Shown: positions 1 through 5,550 of the stretch, piece after piece
Layout: each line of letters begins with the position of its first letter
Position numbering within the stretch: position 1 is the stretch's first letter
Origin: Candidatus Latescibacterota bacterium
Lineage (GTDB): Bacteria; Latescibacterota; UBA2968; GCA-2709665
Direction of reading: 5' to 3'
Assembly: GCA_030746455.1 (NCBI GenBank)
Contig: JASLMQ010000151.1
Span: 1-6,266 of the forward strand
Length of the DNA: 6,266 nucleotides
Made by a program: the position numbers and the translations under genes
Notes under the pieces: generated by a model
What the model saw: only the letters and a program-made list of their open reading frames with translations
Database searches by the model: none
Told to the model about the DNA's origin: nothing

Positions 1-1275
1 GAGGGCGCGACGCCACCCAAGCTCGAAGCGATACTCACGCGCAACATCGGATTCACACCGGAGCTGGAGGAAAGCGTCGACCGTATCGTGGCCGACGTGC
101 GGGAACGCGGCGACCCGGCCCTGATCGAGTACACGCAGGAATTCGACCGTGTATCCCTACCTGCCGAGGATCTGCGTGTACCAGAGCCCGATATTGAGCG
201 CGCCCTGGCCAAAGCGGATCCGGATCTCATCCAGTCGCTCGAGGCCGCAGCGTCCAACATTCGCCGGTTCCACGAAGCGCAGAAAAGGACCTCCTGGTTC
301 GTCGAGGATGGGGACGGTGTCATCCTCGGCAAACGCGTAGTGCCCCTGGAGCGCGTGGCCCTGCTGGTACCTGGGGCGAGCGCACCCCTCTTCTCGACCT
401 TGTTGATGGCCGCCATACCTGCCCAGATCGCAGGTGTGCCCCGCATCTGTGTGGCCACGCCGCCAGGACCGGACGGCAGTGTCCACCCGGCCGTTCTGGC
501 CGCAGCGGGATTGCTCGGCCTCCGTGAGCTCTATCGCGTCTTCGGCGCACAGGCCGTCGCAGCCTTCGCCTACGGGACAGCCACGCTCCCTCGGGTGGAT
601 AAGCTGGTTGGACCCGGCCATCCCGCCGTTCAGATCGCCAAGAAACGGGTCTTCGGTGACGTCGACATCGACATGATCGCGGGTCCAAGCGAAATCGTCG
701 TTGTTGCCGACCACACCGCAGTGCCCGCCTACGTTGCGGCCGACCTGCTCTCGCAGGCAGAGCACGGCAGCGGCTTCGAGGCCGCCGTGTGCATCACAAC
801 TTCCCGATCTCTCGCCGAGGAGGTCGCCGGCGAGTTGGAACGCCAGGCCGAGAGCCTCGCCAATCGCGATGCCATAGCCAAGGCCCTGGACAGCTACGGC
901 GCTGTGGTGGTGGTCGACCACCTCGACGAGGCCATAGAGCTTTCCAACCGGATCGCGCCGGAGCACCTGGAGCTGATCGTGGACGGCCCGTGGGAGCAAA
1001 TCGATGCAGTCACCAATGCCGGCGCGGTCTTCCTCGGCCCCGACTCACCCGAGCCGGTCGGGGACTACTTCGCAGGGACCAACCACATCCTGCCCACGAC
1101 GGGGACCGCGAACTTCGCCTCCTCCGTGGGGGTCGAGACCTTCATCAAGTCTATGAGCGTGGTGTCGTATACGAAACGACGCCTCTCGAAGACCTCGGAC
1201 CACATCATACGTCTCGCGGAAGCCGAGGGGCTCGCCGCACACGCGGATGCCATCAGGATACGTCAGGAGTCGTAG
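1..1275 (+). CDS. hisD: Histidinol dehydrogenase HisD, 5'-truncated by window edge
   Basis: Zinc- and NAD-dependent enzyme that oxidises L-histidinol twice to L-histidine, the last step of histidine biosynthesis in the cytoplasm. The frame is open from base 1 (E-G-A-T-P-P...), and residues before the internal GTG at 88 (RNIGFTPELEESVDRI) already match the family N-terminus, so the true start is upstream of the window. The 424 residues seen, against about 430 normally, suggest only a short piece is missing. Zinc-ligand equivalents of the E. coli enzyme are visible: Gln (754-756) and His (763-765) in LSQAEHG, Asp (1063-1065) in VGDYFAGTNH and His (1240-1242) in EGLAAHA. The catalytic Glu-His pair is at 961-966 (APEHLEL). 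The IAGPSEIVVVAD signature is present. One oddity is GPGH in place of the usual GPGN at 610-621. The stop is TAG; hisC follows closely, consistent with an operon. Confidence 0.97.
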   Translation, partial: EGATPPKLEAILTRNIGFTPELEESVDRIVADVRERGDPALIEYTQEFDRVSLPAEDLRVPEPDIERALAKADPDLIQSLEAAASNIRRFHEAQKRTSWFVEDGDGVILGKRVVPLERVALLVPGASAPLFSTLLMAAIPAQIAGVPRICVATPPGPDGSVHPAVLAAAGLLGLRELYRVFGAQAVAAFAYGTATLPRVDKLVGPGHPAVQIAKKRVFGDVDIDMIAGPSEIVVVADHTAVPAYVAADLLSQAEHGSGFEAAVCITTSRSLAEEVAGELERQAESLANRDAIAKALDSYGAVVVVDHLDEAIELSNRIAPEHLELIVDGPWEQIDAVTNAGAVFLGPDSPEPVGDYFAGTNHILPTTGTANFASSVGVETFIKSMSVVSYTKRRLSKTSDHIIRLAEAEGLAAHADAIRIRQES

Positions 1276-1324
1276 ACGGCCACAGCAGGTCTCGGTCAGC
1301 CGCACAGCCAACGGGAACACCACA

Positions 1325-2401
1325 TTGAAGAAACCTCCTTTGCAGAGAGTCCGACCTGAGGTCCTGGCCGCCCCCGGCTATCACCTCAGCGCCTACGACT
1401 GCCCGATCAAGCTGAATCAAAACGAAAGCCCCTTTGACGTCCCCGATGACGTCAAGTCGGAAGTGCTCGAGACCGTTCGGGGCCTTTCCTGGTCGCGCTA
1501 CCCCCTGCCGATGCCCACCGACCTGGTCGAGGCCCTGGCCGCCCACGTGGGACAGGATCCCGACGGGGTGATTGTCTGCAATGGTTCGAACACGCTCATC
1601 CAGTTGATCCTGGCCATGACCTGCGTCCCGGACGCGTCCGTGGTGGTCCCCTCTCCGAGCTTCTCGCTCTACGGGCTCTACGGTGGCATCTTCGGCGGCC
1701 GCGTGGTTTCCGTTGCCCTCACCCGGAGCTACGCCTTCGACGTCCCCGCGATCGCCGAGACCGTACGCCGTGAAGGAGCGAACGTGGTGGTGCTCTGCTC
1801 GCCAAACAACCCCACCGGATGTGCCCTGAGCAACCCCGAACTCGGGGAGCTTCTGGACCAGAGCGATGCCCTGTTCCTCATCGACGAGGCCTATGGGGAA
1901 TTCAGCGACACCACCTCGCTGGACCTCCTGAGTGACCACGCCAACCTCATCGTACTGAAGACCTTCTCCAAGGCATTCGGCGCGGCGGGCATTCGGGTCG
2001 GGTACATGGTCGCCCACCCCGAGCTCGCACGAGAGATCGCAAAGGGCAAGATCCCCTTCGATATCAACCTATTCTCGCACGCCGCAGCCCTTCGCATTCT
2101 CTCTGAGGGAGACATGGCTCGGGACCGGGCCGCAACGATCTGTGCCGAGCGCGATCGGGTGTTCGCCGCCCTTGGCGGGCTGGAAGGCGTGAGTGCCTAC
2201 CCCTCGCAGGCCAACTTCATCCTCTTCCAAGTGACCGACCCGAAGGCCACCTTCGCCGGCCTAGTCGACCGGGGCGTCCTGGTTAGGGACGTTACCTCTT
2301 ACCCGATGCTCGATAGGGCCCTCCGGGTCAGCATAGGCACCCGCGAAGAGAACGATCGCTTCCTGGAGGCCCTGCAAGAGACGTTGGCACCAATTCAATA
2401 G
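1325..2401 (+). CDS. hisC: Histidinol-phosphate aminotransferase HisC
   Basis: PLP-dependent class I/II (fold type I) aminotransferase that converts imidazole-acetol phosphate plus glutamate to histidinol phosphate. With the TTG start at 1325 the protein has 358 residues, the usual family length, and begins MKKPPLQRVRPEVLAAPGYH. Visible landmarks are KLNQNESPFDVP near the N-terminus, CSPNNPTG (PLP-contacting Asn162), DEAYGEF (Asp187, Tyr190), KTFSKAFG (Schiff-base Lys216, codon 1970-1972) and GIRVGY (Arg224). A GGGA lies 8 bases before TTG 1325. The only in-frame ATG, at 1247, would add 26 basic, low-complexity residues, overlap hisD by 29 bases and has no evident ribosome site, so it is less likely. 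The product is a soluble cytoplasmic homodimer by family. HisC paralogs can act on other aromatic substrates, but the hisD/hisB neighbours settle the role. The stop is TAG, 37 bases before hisB. Confidence 0.96.
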   Translation: MKKPPLQRVRPEVLAAPGYHLSAYDCPIKLNQNESPFDVPDDVKSEVLETVRGLSWSRYPLPMPTDLVEALAAHVGQDPDGVIVCNGSNTLIQLILAMTCVPDASVVVPSPSFSLYGLYGGIFGGRVVSVALTRSYAFDVPAIAETVRREGANVVVLCSPNNPTGCALSNPELGELLDQSDALFLIDEAYGEFSDTTSLDLLSDHANLIVLKTFSKAFGAAGIRVGYMVAHPELAREIAKGKIPFDINLFSHAAALRILSEGDMARDRAATICAERDRVFAALGGLEGVSAYPSQANFILFQVTDPKATFAGLVDRGVLVRDVTSYPMLDRALRVSIGTREENDRFLEALQETLAPIQ

Positions 2402-2417
2402 GACCACGAATTCCGGC

Positions 2418-2427
2418 GGGAGAAAGG
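2418..2427 (+). promoter_or_regulatory. Probable ribosome-binding region of hisB
   Basis: The purine-rich stretch GGGAGAAAGG ends 11 bases before ATG 2439, in the short hisC-hisB gap. It supports 2439 as the hisB start over the internal ATG at 2562, which has no comparable site. The spacing is somewhat long, so assignment is moderate. Confidence 0.45.
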
Positions 2428-2438
2428 CCCTTATAGCC

Positions 2439-3032
2439 ATGCCCAATCCAAGATGCGGACGCATCCAGCGCAGGACCACCGAGACCGATATCGACCTGAC
2501 GCTCACGATCGACGGATCCGGTACATGTCGAGCCGACACCGGCGTCGGGTAATTCGATCACATGCTCCACGCCTTCGCCCGGCACGGGCTCTTCGATCTG
2601 GACCTCTCGTGTAAAGGCGACCTGGAGGTCGATGCCCATCACACCGTGGAGGACGTTGGTATCTGTGTGGGTCAGGCCTTCGCGCAGGCCCTGGGTGACA
2701 AGGCGGGCATCTCGCGGTTCGGATGGGCCTGCGCGCCCATGGACGAGGCCCTGGGCCGGGCTGTCGTCGATCTGTCGGGACGCCCCTATCTGTGCTACGA
2801 TGTGCCGCTGAACGAGGAGATGATCGGGTCCTTCCCCGTCGTTCTGGGGGCCGAGTTCTTCCGTGCCCTCTCCGATCACGGCCGCATCACCCTCCACATC
2901 GATCTCCTGCGGGGGTCCAACGCCCACCACTCCGTAGAGGCCGTCTTCAAGTCCGCCGCCCGAGCGCTTCGGCAGGCCTGCGACCCCGACCCCCGCGCGG
3001 CTGGAATCCCGTCGACAAAGGGCGTGCTCTAG
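2439..3032 (+). CDS. hisB: Imidazoleglycerol-phosphate dehydratase HisB, interrupted by in-frame TAA
   Basis: Manganese-dependent dehydratase that converts imidazoleglycerol phosphate to imidazole-acetol phosphate, the substrate of HisC. The frame from ATG 2439 to TAG 3032 has 197 codons, the normal length of a monofunctional HisB; there is no fused phosphatase domain. In order one sees [22 protein letters not shown], the first metal motif [25 protein letters not shown], and the second metal motif [20 protein letters not shown]. The codon at 2550-2552 is TAA where the family has Phe (TGVGFFDHML). Translation ending there would give 37 residues. Reinitiation at ATG 2562 would give 156 residues lacking the first beta strands, probably non-functional, and no ribosome site precedes it. 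Conservation on both sides suggests a sequencing error or a very recent mutation. Identity as HisB is certain; whether it is functional is open. Confidence 0.93.
2550..2552 (+). other. In-frame TAA stop inside hisB
   Basis: Reading from 2439, the codons are ggc gtc ggg TAA ttc gat cac atg. The family motif is T-G-[VI]-G-F-[FL]-D-H-M-L, so the stop replaces a Phe. A Phe codon TTC would need two substitutions to become TAA; TAC (Tyr) or TTA (Leu) would need one. The frame does not change across the site, so an indel is not the explanation. Confidence 0.9.
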
Positions 3033-3063
3033 TCTCACCTGTCGCTCAACCGACCCTGGTGTA

Positions 3064-3086
3064 GGGGCCGGTCCGCCCGGCTCCCC
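3064..3086 (+). terminator. GC-rich hairpin between hisB and the membrane gene; weak terminator or mRNA structure candidate
   Basis: GGGG-CCGG (3064-3071) can pair with CCGG-CT-CCCC (3077-3086) around the five-base loop TCCGC, giving eight G-C pairs with a two-base CT bulge. It is followed by TTCAGTCTC and not by a T-tract, so it is not a classic intrinsic terminator. It lies 31 bases after the hisB stop and 15 bases before the next ribosome site, so it could separate the his genes from the membrane genes or be an incidental GC-rich fold. Confidence 0.3.
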
Positions 3087-3101
3087 TTCAGTCTCCCGAG
3101 C

Positions 3102-3106
3102 AGGAA
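3102..3106 (+). promoter_or_regulatory. Ribosome-binding site of the first GT-C-like gene
   Basis: AGGAA followed by seven bases and ATG 3114. This well-spaced Shine-Dalgarno sequence fixes the start of the large membrane protein. A competing ATG at 3107 is too close and encodes only MSDG before a stop. Confidence 0.65.
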
Positions 3107-3113
3107 ATGTCCG

Positions 3114-5156
3114 ATGGGTAAGAGAGGACCAGGGCCCAAACGTCGGGCCGAATCCACTGGACGTCCCGAGACCCCCCGGTGGCCTCCCGACGTGATCGGC
3201 CTCCTGTCCGTGCTCACCGTCCTCCTGGTCGTCTTCCATTACTTTACGCTGGTCAAGTTCGGGGCCCTGCCCCCGGCCGTGAAGCAGCAGTCGGTTGCTG
3301 CATTCATTCGTGTCGCGTCGAGGTCTGTCTCCTTGGGGGCGGCAGACGCCGCCCTCGAGGGGATGATCGTTGCGGCCTTCGTCTGCCTGGTCCTCCTCGA
3401 GGTCTGGCGGAGACGCTTCTCGGTGTTCCTGGGCATGGTGTTCCAGACCGAGAGGATGACGCGCGCGGTACTGGTCGTGTCCTGCCTGATCGCCGTCCGC
3501 TACTACCTGGCCCCGGGCGAGCTGAGTTGGTCGGCCGACACCTCCCCACACACCGCCTACGCCTGGATCGCCGCCCGGTCGATCTCTCAGGGTGAACTCC
3601 CCATCTGGACAAACTACTTCGCTACCGGCTCTCCCTTTCTTCAGTTCTACGGCTTCCTGTTCTTCTATCTCGTCGGCCTCACCGATCTCCTGTTTGGGGA
3701 CATTGTACTATCCATCAAACTGACCACGGCGGCCGCGCACGCGCTCTCCGGCCTGGGCATGTATTTCCTCGTCCAGTTCCTCTGCAAGTCGCGGGGGGCC
3801 GGGTTCATCGCGGGTTTGGGCTACGTCCTGAGTGTGTGGCACGCCCAGCAGGTGCTCTTCATGGGCCGGTTGCCCCTCTCGGTGTTCTACGCCCTTCTGC
3901 CCTGGCCCTTCTACTTCTTCGAGCTGATGCGCGCGCAGTCCCGGAAGCTGCTTCACGCTATGGGTGGGGGCATTGCCCTGGGTCTGCTGGCCTTCACCCA
4001 TCCCGGGTATGGCTTCTGGGCCGCCTTCTTCGTAGTCGCCTACGTCGCTGTCAGGCTCTGGGGCGAGCGACACAGTGCCGACCTCAGACGGCTGTTCCTG
4101 CCATCATCGGTCCTGGTTGGGGAAGGCCTGGCCTTCGGGGCCTACCTCACCCTCCCGATGTGGGTCGAGCAGGCCCACACCGGGCTGCGCTTCGGCGTCT
4201 CAATGTCGGGATCGCCCGATCCAACATGGCAGCAGCTGTTGATATGGTCGAACTTCCGATTTCCGCTGTACAACTTCCACGATACCCACTGGTACGGGGG
4301 ATATCTCGGTCTGACCCTCGTGATCCTGGCTCTCGTCGGTCTCGGTTGCGCTTTCCTGCCTCGCCTGAGACTGTCACACCCAAGGGCGGCTGCCGGGGGA
4401 GTGTGTCTTGTCCTCTCCCTGATTCTTGTGTTCGGCTACCGATGGCCGGTGCTCCGCTCACTGAGTGTCGTTCAGGCCTTCAACTCGGGCCGGTACCTGC
4501 TCTTCGTCGTCTTCTTCATGTCCCTTATGGTGGGATACGGGGTGGCCCTCATCGAGCGGCGGTGGTCGGCGTCCCCCCGACACGGCAGGACCTGCGCCCT
4601 CATCCTACTCCTGGTAGGACTCGACCTGGGGTCGACGACCTTCCAGCATCCCTACCTGTCCGAAGAGCCTAAGCTCTTTCCTCTGGAAACGCGGGACGGC
4701 CTCCGGCAAGCCGCATCGAAACTCCCCGAGGACCAGATGCCGGCCTTCCGAGTGTTCTACGGAACGGGCTCCGTATACCGGCTTCTGGTCGTTTCGTGGC
4801 TTCCCGTCAAGATGGGCTTTCCCAGCTTCCTATCGGCATACAACGAGGCGCCTGTGGCCATGGCAACCATTGCCCGTCCCATGGAGCAGCTGCTCAACCC
4901 CGTACTCGAAAGAACCGAGGACCCTCGGGACCTGAACAGCGTGGAGGGGTTCGATCGCCTGGCACGGGGCCTCTGTCTGCTGGACACCAAGTACCTCTTC
5001 GCGGTCCCTCCAAGCAGGGATGACTTCTTCAGCTGGGCGCTTCCGACGTTGACCCCTGCCGTGGTGTCACCCAGGATCTCGGGCTGGGAGATGCCCGTTT
5101 CGGATGACCCTGAGACAGCACGAAAGGGCCTGATGGACCTGCTACCTGAATCTTAG
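3114..5156 (+). CDS. YfhO/GT-C-like multi-pass membrane protein, N-terminal 680 residues of a frameshifted gene
   Basis: A large integral membrane protein of the GT-C glycosyltransferase-like group (YfhO, PF10131 'PTPS-related' membrane proteins). Members are thought to transfer sugars from polyprenyl-phosphate donors on the outer face of the cytoplasmic membrane; the exact substrate cannot be read here. A basic cytoplasmic N-terminus (residues 2-22) is followed by about a dozen hydrophobic segments, near 27-43, 78-97, 116-131, 178-224, 229-243, 253-271, 284-313, 331-350, 395-417, 424-441, 460-480 and 493-505. The first large loop carries WSADTSPH (Asp142, His146), the place of the GT-C catalytic acidic residue, then GELPIWTNYFATGSPFLQFY, resembling the 'G-x-P-x-W...G-x-P' family motif. 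Residues from about 506 on are an extracytoplasmic domain including LLDTKYLFA, like the family's LLxVKYV. The frame ends at TAG 5154-5156 before the usual C-terminal domain, which continues in another frame. The related gene downstream is a paralog. Confidence 0.82.
   Translation: MGKRGPGPKRRAESTGRPETPRWPPDVIGLLSVLTVLLVVFHYFTLVKFGALPPAVKQQSVAAFIRVASRSVSLGAADAALEGMIVAAFVCLVLLEVWRRRFSVFLGMVFQTERMTRAVLVVSCLIAVRYYLAPGELSWSADTSPHTAYAWIAARSISQGELPIWTNYFATGSPFLQFYGFLFFYLVGLTDLLFGDIVLSIKLTTAAAHALSGLGMYFLVQFLCKSRGAGFIAGLGYVLSVWHAQQVLFMGRLPLSVFYALLPWPFYFFELMRAQSRKLLHAMGGGIALGLLAFTHPGYGFWAAFFVVAYVAVRLWGERHSADLRRLFLPSSVLVGEGLAFGAYLTLPMWVEQAHTGLRFGVSMSGSPDPTWQQLLIWSNFRFPLYNFHDTHWYGGYLGLTLVILALVGLGCAFLPRLRLSHPRAAAGGVCLVLSLILVFGYRWPVLRSLSVVQAFNSGRYLLFVVFFMSLMVGYGVALIERRWSASPRHGRTCALILLLVGLDLGSTTFQHPYLSEEPKLFPLETRDGLRQAASKLPEDQMPAFRVFYGTGSVYRLLVVSWLPVKMGFPSFLSAYNEAPVAMATIARPMEQLLNPVLERTEDPRDLNSVEGFDRLARGLCLLDTKYLFAVPPSRDDFFSWALPTLTPAVVSPRISGWEMPVSDDPETARKGLMDLLPES
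5134..5156 (+). other. Frameshift interval within the first GT-C-like gene
   Basis: The upstream frame (that of ATG 3114) stops at TAG 5154-5156 and again at 5169. The downstream frame (+1) has a TGA at 5131-5133 and is open from 5134 to 5547. The switch must therefore fall in 5134-5156. Removing one T from TCTTAGC (5151-5157) joins them as LLPES-SSATCRQ. The cause is either a one-base insertion (or two-base deletion), real or erroneous, or translational +1 slippage. Confidence 0.8.
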
Positions 5157-5550
5157 CTCCGCAACCTGTAGACAGATCCTGCTCAGAGGATACGACGGGA
5201 GTGAGGACCTCGGCACCGCGCCCGCCATCGTAGTCGCCGATCACCAGGTTTGGAACCAGCGCGTGGAGATGCGTGTGCACGTCTCGGAGCCCTGCTTCAT
5301 CCGGCTGGCCTACGCCTACTACCCATATCTGCGCGTGACGGTCGATGGTCAGAGCGTCACCCCATACCAGACCACCGGTGGTTTCATTGCCCTGCGCCTG
5401 GATGCCGGGGCCCACAGGATCGCTCTCGAGCCCTATCTGTCTCCGATCCGGCGAGCGCTATTGGCGGTGGACCTTGTACTGGTCGCCCTGGCGTTCGCCC
5501 TGTTCCTTCAGAGTCGACATACCCGTGGCGAAGAACCGGACCAGGACTGA
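5155..5550 (+). CDS. Displaced C-terminal domain of the first GT-C-like protein (+1 frame)
   Basis: Continuation of the preceding protein in the +1 frame. It encodes a hydrophilic stretch (ATCRQILLRGYDGSEDL), then a beta-rich extracytoplasmic domain with LAYAYYPYLRVTVDGQ and GGFIALRLDAGAHRIAL, closely like the YfhO-family C-terminal pattern 'YYPGWxVxVDG...V.LPAGxHxV.' A final hydrophobic helix follows (about 5455-5505, ALLAVDLVLVALAFALFL), with a charged tail ending at TGA 5548-5550. No good start precedes it; the GTG at 5263 lies inside the domain and has no ribosome site, so it is best read as the broken end of the gene starting at 3114. Joined, the protein would be about 811 residues. The assignment rests on family pattern and position. 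Confidence 0.75.
   Translation, partial: SSATCRQILLRGYDGSEDLGTAPAIVVADHQVWNQRVEMRVHVSEPCFIRLAYAYYPYLRVTVDGQSVTPYQTTGGFIALRLDAGAHRIALEPYLSPIRRALLAVDLVLVALAFALFLQSRHTRGEEPDQD

Noticed and set aside
157..999. Antisense open frame of 280 codons opposite hisD
   Set aside because: hisD is unambiguous on the other strand; the antisense product shows no recognisable domain and no convincing start site.
2550..2552. TAA reassigned as a sense codon
   Set aside because: No intact gene here ends in TAA, so the window cannot exclude it, but one occurrence is no evidence, and TAA reassignment with TAG and TGA kept as stops is not known to me in bacteria. Mutation or error is simpler.
3107..3121. Short leader frame MSDG-stop overlapping the start of the first membrane gene
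   Set aside because: The AGGAA is only one base from its ATG, and the four-codon frame is easily due to chance. ATG 3114 has proper spacing.
2328..3551. Antisense open frame of 407 codons
   Set aside because: It lies opposite the strongly supported hisC end, hisB and the first membrane gene. Its composition (Gly, Asp, Glu, Arg, His rich, no motif) is typical of antisense frames in GC-rich DNA.
3836..4672. Same-strand open frame of 278 codons in another frame of the first membrane gene
   Set aside because: It is a Pro/Arg/Gly-rich shadow frame with no motif, while the main frame there encodes coherent membrane helices.
5154..5156. TAG readthrough as explanation for the split membrane gene
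   Set aside because: The same frame meets another TAG at 5169 and more stops after it, and the C-terminal domain is in a different frame.
5263..5550. Independent 95-residue protein starting at GTG 5263
   Set aside because: The homologous-looking sequence begins well upstream in the same frame, no ribosome site precedes the GTG, and the content matches the missing C-terminal domain of the preceding gene.
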